Shown: positions 34,701 to 47,259, counted from the first letter of the stretch. The stretch is DNA of 64,000 nucleotides from Ceratodon purpureus (GCA_014871385.1 CM026430.1:16302995-16366994), one strand, 5' to 3'. Notes: a model not told the origin generated them from the sequence alone. Numbers and translations: made by a program.

Positions 34701-36265
34701 GTACAAAAAGAATAATTTAGAAAATAAGAATGATCATCTACAACTGCAGGTGCATAGGAACGTCATAATTTTTGACAGCAATTATACTCTGAACAATAGT
34801 AGCTAGATCGCAAATTTTATACCAACAACAAAGTGATATGAATTCATCTAATTTATAGTCACTAATTAGAGTATTTTGCAAAGTGGGGACAAACCTTCTT
34901 CAAGTCACTGTGCTGCTGTGTCATGGTGTCACGCTCACTAAAGAAGCTCTGATTAAGACTATCAAGCTGCACTTGAAAGTTGTTTTCCATTTGCTGTAAA
35001 ATCCTAGTCCAAGCACAGAGTAGAACCGGTAAGTATACGCAAAAGTGCCCAAAGGTGCTTCAAATTGCCAACCCCTCAATATCGATCATCGGAGTCACTA
35101 GAGGGTCAAATAATTCGGTCTTCTCACCTTCCGGCACAACTTTCACCCATTCTTCACACATAATTCTGCCTGGATACTACTTGCAATTTGGGACAGCTTG
35201 GCGATCGAAACTAAAGCTTGCACTCGAATCTGATCTTATGAAACTACCGTAGATTAACTCTCAGGAGGTATCAAGGTTGCATCGAAGCATCCATGGTCAC
35301 TGACAGGGATAGTAAGTAAGTGATGGATTAGGAGAAGAGAACCTGTTTCCGCACATCATGCATGGCTATCATATTGTCCATTATAATGAAGTGCCTGCTC
35401 ATTGCTTCCTGATGTTGATTCTCGGACTCCTCTAATTGCTTGCAAAAATCGCGAATGACGCGATCCTTGATTTCAACCTGCACGGTTAAGTGAAAAACTC
35501 TGGTGATTTTGAAGGGACTTCAAAGAAGTGGTCGATTGAATGGCTTCTAATTCAAGTAGAAATTGATTATGTTTATTTAAGAAAAGAAGTTCACCTCATG
35601 GACATGCTTCTGAGACATCCATGCGATGTCTTTCCTCAGCTCCTGCACGGACTGCTCTCGCATAATATTACGCCAGGTCTTGTGCATTTGCAGCATGCTC
35701 AATTTACTCCGTTTTTCCTCCTCAACCTGGAAAAATAGCATCTTCATAAATTCAGTTTGCTAGAAGAAATGCTACTTAGAGAATGTAATTGCAGGAAGAT
35801 GAGTGAAAGCTTATATCGTAAGCATTGGTGTAATAGACAAGGCTTATTATTGTAGCTTGAGTTACAAACCATTGCTTGCTTAATTGCAATCCTCCGGTCT
35901 CGGATGACCTTCTTCCTGGTCTCTTCAGCCTGCGCAATGGCCAAGAATTTGAAAGAATAAGCCCAGGTGGAGAAGAGCTCTCCAACAAGAGCAGTATTTA
36001 CAATCGAGAGTTTCAATCTACTCGCTTACGGAAGAAGTTTCAATCGCACCGAGCAAGGTTTCAAAGACAGGGAAATGTCAGTCCAGTAACTCCTCCTAAT
36101 TATAAGGTTTGGCACCTCCACTGACGAACGTCTAAATTAATAGTGAAAGAATGATCGTGAAATTACCACAAGAGCTGCATGTTCTGCCTTTGCAATCTTC
36201 TCCTCCTCCGTGAGAGGTTTCTTCTGCTTCTTCACCGGCACCTCCTCCTCCGGCTTCGGCGCCAT
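31782..36265 (-). CDS. DRC2: Dynein regulatory complex subunit 2 (CCDC65/FAP250), 14 exons
   Basis: Exons: 36265-36167, 35929-35870, 35726-35595, 35477-35343, 34993-34895, 34489-34394, 34190-34101, 33936-33782, 33609-33489, 33318-33223, 33132-33015, 32725-32457, 32269-32096, 31880-31782; 580 residues with every junction in frame. It is largely coiled coil. WRNIMREQSVQELRKDI and, near the C-terminus, NFQKRYNKVMLDKMAL followed by ENQKLQ..WLDG match the DRC2 family of ciliated eukaryotes. DRC2 scaffolds the nexin-dynein regulatory complex that coordinates inner dynein arms in motile 9+2 axonemes. In a land plant this means flagellated sperm, so expression is likely antheridial. The last exon adds a basic-proline tail (KMKPPPPRKS..KVPKKKPAPPEEE). 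If the last intron is retained, the protein ends at 32057 instead. Confidence 0.88.
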
Positions 36266-39134
36266 CGTGACAAACAAAAACCTCTGCTCTGTTTCTTCAA
36301 AACCTCAGACTGAGGCAGACAAAAATAATCTTGTTATCCTCAAAAAGCTGAAGCAGTCGTTTGATCACTCCGACGGTCGGCCAAGTCGGTCCCCTGAATA
36401 AGGAATCTCTCCACCGATCGAGAAACGCTTCAGATTTGAGTTGTGCCCGTTTGAATCTGCAAACGAGAGCATGATTTCAAATCCTTTCGCAAGTCTTGTG
36501 GGCCACAGTAGCCTCTTCGTGTGCGCCAAACATTCTGCATTCTGTTTAACATTGTTCTGCACAGGTCAAGAATCATTAGTTGCCGGATTCTGACCATCGG
36601 CAGCAATTGAATGAACTAGCACAGTTGTAAATCGTGACGCATGTGCATTTCAAGAGAGACAGTCCTGGACGAAGGTAGAGTCAGTTCACAATATTGACGT
36701 ACTACGTAAATCTTGCTTGAATCTTCCATTTCGTTTCGTCATTGCGCCGTGCCAGTGAGATCGTCTCCACGCTTCCCATTTCCAGCTACTTGCTTCAGAA
36801 GCCCATGGTTCGGTGAATTAAGGCTCCATCAATCAAGCCTACTGTTCTCAAAATCTCTCAACACTGAAACAATTCTAGTGCCACGATTCTGAAAACAGAG
36901 GAGTTTCTCGAAACTGAGCTACCTCAGAAACAGACGCGCGACTGAAGTTTTGTGTTGGTTGCATTCTTCGACTCTTACCTCGACAACAGTGCAACAAGAA
37001 GAGAAATTCAACAATGCAGAATATGTAACTTACGACTGGCCAATTGTAACTGAAAGCTGGAGATTGATACGACATATTTTCTAGAGAGAAGGCGAGGCTC
37101 ATGCAGCTGCGAAGGGGGAGTGAGGAGACGTGAAGAGACAGAATCTGAGGATTGTTGGCAACAGTGTGAACAATTCAAAACTTACTATCTACAAGTGTCA
37201 TTTTATATAACAAAGTTGCTACAAACTTCTGATACAGAGAGTGACAAACATATTACCCAATCGATTCATGGCCCTTCGCAATCCAAATGTGAACATGAAG
37301 GTGACATTTCTAGATGAAAATGCAGATTACACTCGCATGTATCTTGGAGATTGTAATGTCCAAAAACGAAACTTGTAATTGTTCAAGCGTACGTAGGAGT
37401 CTCATGATCCACAAAGAGGAGGTGTACTTATCACTATTATCACTTGTCAGCTTCCCGCGTAAAAGCCTTGAGCAGGATACGATTGAAAGTCTTGGTACTT
37501 GTGCGCAATTCACAGCGTACTAACAATCATCCATGAACTATCTCGGAGATGGATTTGGATCGGAGTCGAGCTTGCAGAAGGATCTCCATGGCTGCAACCA
37601 CTGTTGAACTCCAAGCCTGCTCCCTTACCTGTGATACATTAGGTGGTGTCACGGTTAGCGGTGTCAGGGTTAGCGTTGCCTTTATGGGGAGTTAAGAAAA
37701 AATTGCCCATTTATAGGATTTGGCATGCTAGCTCACCTTGTAACTTTCCTCCATTAGTAGAGTATGCTAGAATGTATGGGGCTTAGCAGCTTTAATGTAG
37801 AGAGTTTTATCACGCATCCTCACACCCTCTGTTGGCAAAGCTATGAGGAGTAATCAATTGGTGGGTCATAACTAGTAAACATAGTGTAGAGGAGGATCCT
37901 CGACAATTTGAAATTCCAGAATCCATTCATTTTCGGGCAAGTTCTTGCATTCCAAAGTTTATCAAAGAAAATTCCAAACACTGGCTTCCGACTGGAATTC
38001 GTAAACACTCTGTACCGGACCGTACTTATTCTATTCCTCTTACCTAAATTGCAGCCTTTTCTGCCTGTAAATACCCCCTCTGATGTTTTTAGATTGGTTA
38101 GTCCTGCACAGTGCACATTTACAATTCTATGACAGAACTCCTCGAACAGCAGGCATGTCCAAAAGCGCTTTAACGGCAGACTCACATTAGAATCTGGTGG
38201 TAATGAGAAAGTAGGTTGATAAAAATTCAATCATTGAAAGATGGCAGCAAGAAATTTTACCTCAAGAATGATAGCTGGGTACTACCCACCATATTAAGCT
38301 TCAAATAGCAAACAATCCCTGCCATGAATCTGCTTTGAGATTCTCGGTGCTTGCACCCGACATGTTTAATACTTTACTACATTTTTCTCCAAGAACTACA
38401 TACTAAAGTGCGTTAGTTATTGATTGATGAAGTCTGGTCGACTCCATTTTCAAGAGCTTTTCAACACAAATGACGTTGAATGACGTTGATTCTTTCAGCT
38501 CCAATTGAAGTACTACACTAACTGGGCAAAGACTACCACAAAGTTCAAATGCCCGGAGTATCTCATCAAAATGCTTTATTGATTACAGAAGAGTGTGAAC
38601 AGAAAAATTCGGACCCAAATTGCATAGTGCTACTAAAGGTATCTACCCCTGCAATTGACGCTTCTGTCTGAATTGTACCTTTGACGATCCTACTAAACGC
38701 TGAGAAAGAAATACAAGTGCACAACTGCTAGGAATAAAAACGAAGAATTGAACTCAAAAGAATATTCTGCCAGATCGTAACCAGTTGTGGCTATTCAAAT
38801 TCTCTTCACAGATACAATTTGACGAAGGAACTGATCCATGACCAAAGACGAGCAGTTTGCAAAACCGACTACGAAGCTCTTCCACAAACAATCGTGCGGG
38901 AGTCTGTCTCAAATGTTGTCTTGAAGATATGCAATACTTCTTGTGCTGAAAAACTTTAGACGAAGAATTCAACGTACCTCAGTAGAAAGGAGTCCCATAA
39001 ACACAGATCTCAAACACCATCTTTCTGTTTTATCTTTGCAATCGCCTCCCGAACCATCTTGCTGATTATTCTGATTCAGCAGACTCTTGATTCACGCCAG
39101 CTATTAAACAAATAAAGTTCGAGTCATTCTTCTT
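36266..39134. other. Stretch without a recognised gene
   Basis: The first 100-300 bases are the DRC2 upstream region. ORFs up to 129 codons (37841-38230) show no domain, and I see no repeat ends. Confidence 0.5.
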
Positions 39135-40385
39135 CTACTTCTCTTCTTCATCATCGCCTTCATCTCCTCCTTCATCTCCTCCTTCATTATCTCCTTCGTT
39201 ATCTCCTCCTTCTACTTCATCTTGGTCTCCTTCTACTTCATCTTCTTCTCCCTCTTCATCATCTCCTTCTTCATCGTCAGTGACTTTCACCACACGAGGC
39301 CAGGAGGGAGGCAACTGGAGTTTCTCCCATGTCTTCCCCTCCAAGTTGTACAGAACGGCCCGCTCCGTCACATCTTCAAGCCCCACGCAGTTGTACACAA
39401 GCACATGCTCACCGCAGAACACACCTTGAATCTCCATCTCCTCACCAAATTCTCCGAGTGTAGCTTCCTGGACAGCCAGCATCCACGTCCTCAGTTCTTC
39501 TGGCATACAATCAATCACCCTCCAATCGCCTTCAGTTTTATCAGCAGAACCCACATCGTACTCCACTACTTCAATTGCAGCATCCGGCTCCGGCATCATT
39601 CTCAAGTAGAACATGCAGTCTTGCCAAACTCCCATGTCGCAAAAGGCCCACACCTCGTCTGGAACCCAAGGCTCCCCGCACTGCCACTCATCCTTCTCCA
39701 GGTTGTAACAATGGAGATCAACCATAGGCTTATATACATCCCAAACCCTAAAGTACAATTTGCCGTTGCAGGAAAAGCAATATGGCTTCTGTTGGTGCTC
39801 AGATTCCAGGGCGAGACTGGAGCCAACATGCGTAGATGGCTTCTGCGCCCAAGAGTTGCTCTTCGAGTCATAGATCCGAGTACCAGTTTCTGCTTCACCG
39901 AGAATAACCTTGAAGCTGTAGGGACTAACAGACATGTCCACTGTGATGCCAACCAAAGGCTCCTCAAAATCGGTGTCGTCCGCTGGAGCATATGGACAAG
40001 GAGGCAATGCGTGGAATACTCGTGTGTGAAGATTGAAAACCCAATTGCTGTCAGAGGATTCACTGTAATCACAAAGCAATCCTGCCACTGCACATTTCCC
40101 ACTCGGTAGCCGCGTCCAGCTCCAGAGTTTAGAAGTGGCATTGCGAGCCAAGAGACGATGACCCATCTTTGCACTATCCACAGCAAAGTAAGGTCTAGGG
40201 ACGGGATCTCTGAAGCTCTCTTCGAGAAATACCCGATCTGCTGCCAGACGATTCCACTCCTTGCATACTTGTCGCAGCCGGAAAAACTCCTCCATCGGCA
40301 GCTTGGCGTAAATCAGCGACATATCAATGTGATTCCCCAACTTCCCCCAGATGCGCACATCCATGTTGATGCTGCCTTCGCCCAT
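39135..40385 (-). CDS. F-box/kelch-type protein with acidic tail
   Basis: 416 residues, no intron. An F-box-like motif (about 9-58: WGKLGNHIDMSLIYAKLPMEEFF..VCKEWN) should bind SKP1 in an SCF ubiquitin ligase. The rest has kelch-like strands (WSWTRLP, RVFHALPPCP, RIYDSKSNSWAQ, CYNLEKDEWQ, LYNLEGKTWEKLQLP) that would form a substrate-binding propeller. The last 47 residues are almost only Asp/Glu/Gly, in imperfect repeats, and are absent from the neighbour. It is a tandem paralogue of the gene at 40623-41837, same strand, 237 bases downstream. The target is unknown. A 295-codon ORF on the other strand is a shadow. Confidence 0.85.
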   Translation of the reverse strand: MGEGSINMDVRIWGKLGNHIDMSLIYAKLPMEEFFRLRQVCKEWNRLAADRVFLEESFRDPVPRPYFAVDSAKMGHRLLARNATSKLWSWTRLPSGKCAVAGLLCDYSESSDSNWVFNLHTRVFHALPPCPYAPADDTDFEEPLVGITVDMSVSPYSFKVILGEAETGTRIYDSKSNSWAQKPSTHVGSSLALESEHQQKPYCFSCNGKLYFRVWDVYKPMVDLHCYNLEKDEWQCGEPWVPDEVWAFCDMGVWQDCMFYLRMMPEPDAAIEVVEYDVGSADKTEGDWRVIDCMPEELRTWMLAVQEATLGEFGEEMEIQGVFCGEHVLVYNCVGLEDVTERAVLYNLEGKTWEKLQLPPSWPRVVKVTDDEEGDDEEGEEDEVEGDQDEVEGGDNEGDNEGGDEGGDEGDDEEEK

Positions 40386-40622
40386 CTGGGTTGCCGTGTC
40401 TCAACCACACCTGCAAGCTCTATGCTACGACTCTCTCTCTCGTTCACTACCAAAATCACAGCTCGCAAAACAACGGATTCATGGTGAAACTGTGACCTGC
40501 AAGAGCAACGAGACCTAGAACTGCGTGGGATAGAAAGTCAATGGGGCCACAGGGAACCCCATTCCAAGAATTTTCCCACTTTTCCATAGAAAATTCATTA
40601 TCTTGTTGCACCATGAGTCTCT

Positions 40623-41837
40623 CTAGGAAGATGATCGCAAGCCGCTGCCTAGCTTCGGCATCCAAGGCCGAGGGTTCACAACTTTCTTCACCACGCGATG
40701 TGAGGCAGGCAATTCAATCTTCGTCCACGTCTTTCCATTCAAGTTATAGATCACGGCCCGCTCCGTCACGTCTTGAAGCCCCACGCAATTGTAAATGAGC
40801 ACAAGCTCATTGCAGAACACACTCTGCGTCTCGTGTGTCGCGTCGTAATCTTCCAGTCTCTCTTCCTCCCCAGCCAGCAACCATAAACGCAAGTCCTCCG
40901 GCATTCGATCAATCACCGTCCAATGATCGTCATTGAGGTTAGAAACGGCCCATTGTGGGATTGAACCTGTGAGCTCCAACACCTCAATCTCACTCGTCAC
41001 CTCGCGCTTCATCCTCAAGGAAAAAACGCGGTCCTGCCACATGCCGATGTCCCAGAACACCCACTCAACTTCTTCCGCATTCCAGCAAACCGAGCAGTTC
41101 CACTCATCTCTGTCCAGGTTGTAAGTGTGCAACCCAACGATTCCCAGATCGATTTCCCATGCTCTGATGTACAAGACCCCATTGCAGGAAACGCAGATTT
41201 GCTTCTTATCAGCCTTGTAGCCCTGGGCAAGAACAAACAAGTCATGCTGAGATGGAGTCTGCGTCCAGGAGTTGGTTTTAGAGTCATAGGTTCGGGTCCC
41301 GATATCGCCATCGCCCAGGACGATGCGGAAGGCGCGGTCGGAGCTGGGGCTCACAGTCATGCCAATCACAGGCTGCACTATCTCGAAGTCGTCAGCCACA
41401 TCGGGAATAGGGCTTGGCCCTGGAGGAGGAGGCAGTTCGTGGAAAACCCGGGTGTGGAGATCGAAAACCTTCCTGCTGCCAGTTTTCTCGTCGTAGTCAC
41501 ACAGCACTCCTCCCACTTCGCATCGCGCATGCGGTAGTCGCGTCCAGCTCCAGCGCCGTGAGGACGGATCACAGGTCAGGAGACGGTGCCGCATTTTCGC
41601 ACTGTCCACGACGAAGTAGGGTTTAGGGATGGGTTTTGATGCAAAGCTCGCTTCCAGAAATCCTCGATCCGAAGCCAGGCAGTTCCACTCCTTGCACACT
41701 CGGCGCAGCTGGAAAAACTCCTCCATGGGCAGCTTGGCGAAGATGACCCGCAAGTCGATGTAGCTCTGCAGCTCGCCCCACAGGCGCGCATCCATGCTGG
41801 GGCCGCATTTGCCATAGCCGGAAGTTTGCCCCGCCAT
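40623..41837 (-). CDS. F-box/kelch-type protein, tandem paralogue
   Basis: 404 residues from the Met at 41837, whose context (CCCATGGCG) is good; a Met eight codons upstream (41861) is possible. F-box region about 16-65 (MDARLWGELQSYIDLRVIFAKLPMEEFFQLRRVCKEWN), then kelch-like strands (WSWTRLPHARCEV, RVFHELPPPPG, RTYDSKTNSWTQ, TYNLDRDEWN, IYNLNGKTWTKIELP). It is co-linear with its neighbour at 39135-40385, including FVVDSAKMRHRLL against FAVDSAKMGHRLL, so the pair arose by local duplication. It ends without an acidic tail. Likely an SCF substrate receptor; target unknown. Confidence 0.85.
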   Translation of the reverse strand: MAGQTSGYGKCGPSMDARLWGELQSYIDLRVIFAKLPMEEFFQLRRVCKEWNCLASDRGFLEASFASKPIPKPYFVVDSAKMRHRLLTCDPSSRRWSWTRLPHARCEVGGVLCDYDEKTGSRKVFDLHTRVFHELPPPPGPSPIPDVADDFEIVQPVIGMTVSPSSDRAFRIVLGDGDIGTRTYDSKTNSWTQTPSQHDLFVLAQGYKADKKQICVSCNGVLYIRAWEIDLGIVGLHTYNLDRDEWNCSVCWNAEEVEWVFWDIGMWQDRVFSLRMKREVTSEIEVLELTGSIPQWAVSNLNDDHWTVIDRMPEDLRLWLLAGEEERLEDYDATHETQSVFCNELVLIYNCVGLQDVTERAVIYNLNGKTWTKIELPASHRVVKKVVNPRPWMPKLGSGLRSSS

Positions 41838-41861
41838 GGGCGTCAATCTCAGGCACAACAA

Positions 41862-43646
41862 GGGCTACCACCGAAATGGATTCTTCAGAATCTGCACAGA
41901 CACAAGCATTCGCATCACTCGAGGTTTGAATTAGGGTTGAAACTTCCTCGAATTCAGTCACACTGGAAAACATGAGTGATGCAAGTGGCTCACTTCGATA
42001 AGTTAACCTTTGAAAAGCCCACGCAAATGGCTCGACGCTGCTCGAACCTCACTCCGCTAATTTAGCTGCGAAAGCGAACCTCTGGATTCGATGAACTCCA
42101 CGCAACCCATGTCGTTCTAAAGTTCGCTCACTCATGAGCAGAAACAGACCTCAGTGTGTGTGAATCATGAAGGCAAGATGCAAGTCTCGCAGTGACATCA
42201 TTCATTGTTGCACCACCATTTCTGGAATGGATTACAAGGGGACCGCATCCCTTCAGAACGCATTGCTTTGTCGACTACATGCGACCGTGAGAAGAAAACT
42301 TCACTAGAGCAGCAGGTACCTCCAACTTCCTTGCTATGATCGATTCTCTTACTCCCGGTCTGCGAAGCAGCAACGGAGTTTTATAACCTAAATTCGACCT
42401 GCACTGCGAACACTGAGATGAGAATTCTAGATCATTGACGTGAATACCGAGATGAGTTGTGGATATGCTTTTTCAGTCTTTGCAAGAGGAACCTAAATAA
42501 GGTTTAGAAATTATCATTGTCACCATACTTGGTCTGAATTAGGATTCGGTTTTGGAACAGTAACTTGGTTTTCGTTTCTATTAGGTTAGATTTTACTGTA
42601 AGAAAGAGGTGGTGCTGAAAATCTGAGCTGCACATATGCTCACAGAAAGGTCTGGAATCATGACATGTTTCACATATTCCTAGGCTGTTAGGCGTTCTGA
42701 GAGAACAGGGGGACAAGAGATCATCGAAGAATATATTTGAATGATTGATAAAGGTGTATAATATGTTACAGATTCAGCCTCCCATCAAGGGTCAATAATT
42801 TCAGAGCACATACTAGAGATGCTTCCAAGTCTCAGGAAGCTCATAACTCTGCTGAAAAAGTCAGCAATACACTGATCGATGCTCGATGCAGGTCTATGCT
42901 TGTACTGTACAAGCATGCGTATGACTCGTTCACCATTTGAAAACCCTCACCTGATCAACTCTAGTGCCTAGCTTGACTTGTATTTTAGAGCTTCCGCCCA
43001 AGATTTAGTAACCAAGGGGAAACGCATTTTCAGGGCCATACCTGATAATATACCTAGTGCCTATACGCTCTATCTCTACAGAGAATCTGCTAAAAGTACT
43101 TGGAGAAGTTTACTCACACTCAGCGAGTACCAGAGACATTACACCCTAGCTTTACACAGAATGTCGTTGGAGTTTATCCGGTAAACAAATTCACAGTTGT
43201 TGAAACTTGGCTTCTGTAAACCTGTTGACTTCCCAGAGAGGTCTCCAAGAGATATGAAATGCAGCCTTGCGTTTCTCGAAAAGTTGGTTTCCTAAAACTG
43301 CGTAGGAGATGGTAAAGAGAGCAGAGAATACAAACTACCATTGTTTCTGAACCTTCAAGAGTGTCAAAATCTGGGATGCTGTCCACCATTAGCTGTCGAT
43401 GTTTACATGAACTCAATTCCAACCATCATGTACATGGTTGGATCTCGTTTCCAAATTGCTCAAATGATGTTTCCTCTTTAGTCGTGCCGCAAGGCCTCAT
43501 AGACCACCTGAATCTGGATGAACATATGTTCAAACCATAAGAATAATGAATCATTTTGAGGATACTCGAAGAATCAGAAATGGGACTAATTCCAGGTGCT
43601 CGGACTTCGTCACCGAAAGAAAACCACCACAATGACCAACCGCGAT
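41862..43646. other. Stretch without a recognised gene
   Basis: No ORF above 87 codons and no domain. It includes the upstream region of the F-box pair and the 3' flank of the BTB gene. Confidence 0.5.
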
Positions 43647-45481
43647 TTAGTACGTATTTACGATCTGTGACGGCCCAGGAGTTTCCCACACGTCAAACAA
43701 ATCTTCCTCGCTGTGAAGCACAAAAAGCCTGTCCCCGCCAACAGAGATGTCGCTAATTGCTCCACCCTCTGGTCGTCGCAGCCTTGCTGTTTGAACCCCC
43801 TTGGCAGCATCCCAGTCTGGACTGCAAAATACATAGACGCTATCATTCTTGCTTGAAAAAAGCTGTGAGCCACTACATGCAAGCTTTGAATAGCACCGCT
43901 CTTCGGCCTCTGAGATTTTGCTAGGTTGGTATCTATGACTCCATCGTACAGCTTGGTTGCTGGCGCGCATATCAATGAAGCCAAGATTATCAAACTGATT
44001 CACTACACACACTGTGGAGCAATCTTCCATGGCCACCGTGTCCATGACAATCTTTTCATCAGCCGTACCCCGCTGAGCAGCATCGTTCCACGACCACACC
44101 TAAAAAAAACAAGTAAGAAAATTAAAGATGTAAGATGTGACTTAGAAGAGCGGGTACTAAAATATGCAAGATGCTGAATTGCTGCCTATGTCTAGCAATC
44201 TCGTTCTCAAAACGGAAGAGGGTAAAGAAAACAAAATCTCACCTTTCCCTTAGTTCGAGGGTCCAGCAGAGTGATGAAACTATGATCACTGCTGGGGAAC
44301 AAGTTCGCCACGAGGAGGAGATTTGTACGCGGTAACCATTGCAGTTTACAGGCATCGCCTAATGGTCGACCTGGACCTTCATATAGAAACGTGACTTGCT
44401 GTCCGGTAATTTGGTCCCAAGTTCCAACGCCGTATTCATAGCTCCTGCCCCGACAGCTAGCATACACATGCTTATCACTACTTGCAAGTGCACCTGCCGT
44501 GAAGTTCTTCGACTCCCCATCGTGAACAACCTGGAGCAATTAGAAAATGTCAGCACTGAGGAGTCGTAATTTGAACTGTCGTCCTCACAGCAAGCCAAGC
44601 CTGAGGCTCGTCGAATTTAATGAGAACGTCCGAGTGGCAGCGGAATTAAGGTAACGGTAGAAAATCAACTAATCATGCGCAGATCATTCTCGGACCTGAA
44701 ATTTGTGCTCCATATTTCCAGTCTTTACGTTGAAGGACGCCATTCCGCCAGCACCACTTTCTCGGTCATTGGTGCAGATTACAACTCGATTTGGGCTAAG
44801 AAACCCCACATCGTTTACATTTACATAGTCCAAGGTAAGTGGGATTTGCTCTTCCAGTAACCAGTCATAGACATGTACCATGCTATCATGAGCGACACAA
44901 CATCCACCATCTGGAGATGCTCGGATGGCGGTTCCATCACCAGTCGCCCGTCCACTTATGGATGCAACACAGTCAAGGCGATTCCCATTCAATGGACCTT
45001 TGCGAGCAGCTCTCACGTGATCAAGTAAGCCATAATACTCTGCCTCTCTGTACAGGGGTTTCTCCAACATTCCTGGAAATCACCACTATTTCATTCAGAC
45101 TAAAACAATAGCCTCCAAACAAGTCAAAGCCTGTGTATGAAACTGTTTACTATTCAGAACTCCCTGTGTAAGAGTCCCTCACTTGACAATTGCGTGTTCC
45201 TGGTGTGACGAATGAGATGACAATTGACCAGTCCAAAATGTGGAGGTTGGCTTACCTGGGGGTGTATGAAGTTCACCAGTTCGTAGTAGATCCAAAAGGA
45301 CGCTGAAGTAAGCTGGGTTCCTATCGATGAAGAGCTCATTAGACCCTACATCTGGCACTAACTGCCAATTTTCATCTATTACAGCTGAAAGCATTGAACC
45401 TCTGCCTGCATTGGCAAGAGTTGTCCGAGAAGTGACAAAATACTTGCCCCCTACATTCAGGGTTACCCTGTCGTGTGCCAT
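43647..45481 (-). CDS. BTB/POZ (T1-type) domain protein with WD-like C-terminal region
   Basis: Exons: 45481-45256, 45072-44696, 44530-44243, 44099-43647; 447 residues. The N-terminal T1/BTB domain (about 4-95: VTLNVGGKYFVTSRTTL..IDRNPAYFSVLLDLLRTGEL..YREAEYYGLLDH) is of the potassium-channel-tetramerisation type found in KCTD proteins and the plant family around Arabidopsis At3g09030 and At5g41330. The remainder has beta-propeller-like strands (TAIRASPDGGCCVAH, GFLSPNRVVICTNDR, TLLDPRTKGKVWSWND). Such proteins may act as CUL3 ligase adaptors, which is inference from the domain. A Met eight codons upstream (45505) is also in frame, but MAHDRVTLNVGG matches the family start. The exon 2 donor GTCCGA is weak but gives the correct join. 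Confidence 0.88.
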
Positions 45482-45509
45482 GAGGATTGTTCTCTCCCTT
45501 CTCAAGCCC

Positions 45510-46860
45510 TATATAATTCAAGCTTCAGCGAATGCTCGTAACTCTTAGAATCTTCTGTAGCGCCTCTGTTTCGAGGCCGAACAACTTCTGCCCAAATCTG
45601 CGGCAAGAAATAAACATCAGTATAACATAAAAAGTGCGTTTTCTCAAGAGGACCAACAAACAGGAAAATCACCTAAAATCGCATTCAGTCACCAATTGCA
45701 CAAGCTTCCAGACAGTGCTATCGCAGCGAGACTCTCCAATTTTCTGCATACAGAATCAAACCACCTACGAACCCCAAAGCCGGATTACCACGACAAAAAA
45801 CGCTTATCAAGAAGACCCAATTCACAGTGCTACAGAAAATCCCCACACTCAATTCGTGATAACTCATCACCGTCCCTACTGTATCAACCCCATCGTCCAA
45901 GACAGCTGACCTCAACCCACAATTTCGCACAGGAATCGCGTACTAAAGCCACCGCAACTCTCGAAAGTAGCCTCGCTGCTACACCACTCTCCCCCCAGAA
46001 TCTACCTCAAACTGTACATGTAGGTGCAAAACTAAACACGCAACAATAATCCGCTGTTTTCCAACCAAGCACTCCACTCCCTAACATAGCATAACGTAGT
46101 CATCACTAGGGCACGACGAGAAAATCCAAACGCTCCTCAGAAATCCCAACCCGCGAAGAATTATACCACAAAACACACCCGCATTCCCGAATTCAGGCGC
46201 CGTTGGATCGGCTTGTCCCAGCTACTCCCCAGCTACGGAAAAACAAAACTATCGAAACAATCTCAGCGCGATTGGAGAAATAGGGCACAAAGAAAAGAAG
46301 AAAACTGCTCACACCCCTTTCAAACATTCCAAAAATGCGAAGGAAGAGAAACAAGTTGCCGCAACTAAGTTCCGATTCTCAATCCTAAACACAAACTTAC
46401 CATAACTCACTAAGATGACCGCGACTGAAATCCCCAGAAAATAAAACCACCAGAATCCGCGCCGCAGGCATGATCTAAAAATGCTGCGAAGCAAAGACCA
46501 TACCTAAACCAGCAGAGCATCCAGGAGCAACCATGAATGCAACTCTCCTCCCAAACACTACGCACCAAACACTAAGCACCAAAAGAAAGCAAAATTCCTG
46601 CAATTCAGCAAAGCCAAGAGTCACATCTGAAGAGGAATAAAGTGGGCAAATGCTCTCTGACTGCAATAAATGGTCCCACTCGAATCACTCCACCAACACC
46701 CACCATAACACAAGCATAGATCATCACACCAAGCTCAGACGTCCGCCCTCAAACCCATCTCAAAGCCACTAAACTTGAAACTCCAACAAGAGGCATGACC
46801 TACAAAGGCAAAGTAGAGCCTTCACCATGTGCGCTTTACCCAGATGTGAAAATTCACATG
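45510..46860. other. Stretch without a recognised gene
   Basis: C/A-rich on the plus strand, with only short ORFs. It probably contains the promoter or leader of the BTB gene. Confidence 0.4.
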
Positions 46861-46920
46861 GCGATGGTGTGAGATGGTGTGAGATGGTGTGAGATGGTGT
46901 GAGATGGTGGGAGATGGTGG
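46861..46920. repeat. 10-bp minisatellite, six units
   Basis: Six exact-length units of GAGATGGTGT, the first and last two slightly varied (GCGATGGTGT, GAGATGGTGG). A minus-strand ORF across it is Ser/His/Pro-rich because of the repeat and is not taken as a gene. Confidence 0.85.
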
Positions 46921-47259
46921 GAGGGAGAAAAAATCAGGAGATGCTAAAGATAGGATGGGGAAAGACGCGTAAGGGGTGCAAAAATAGTTCACCTGGAGGA
47001 GTGGGGTGAAAACTGGGGATCGGGATTCGGGAGAGTGGATGGTGGTGGTGGTGGTGGGGGAGTGCGGGCGTCGTCGCCATGGACGGAGCAGCAGTGGGCT
47101 CGGCTGGTTCCGGAAACGGGCGTCTTCATCGCAGGAAAAGTGGTGGCCCTCTTGAATGCAAGGTCTCGGAGTGAGAAATGGTGCGTGGGGGTGTAGGGCG
47201 CAATGATGGAGTGAATCCCGGTTGGTTTGTTCTAGTCCTCCAGGGACGGGGACGCCGCC

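Noticed and set aside
39222-40109. 295-codon plus-strand ORF opposite the first F-box gene
   Set aside because: It is the shadow of a real gene: the minus-strand product has a conserved F-box and a paralogue, the plus-strand product has neither.
46861-46920. CRISPR-like regular repeats
   Set aside because: Units are directly adjacent with no spacers, in a eukaryotic context; it is a minisatellite.
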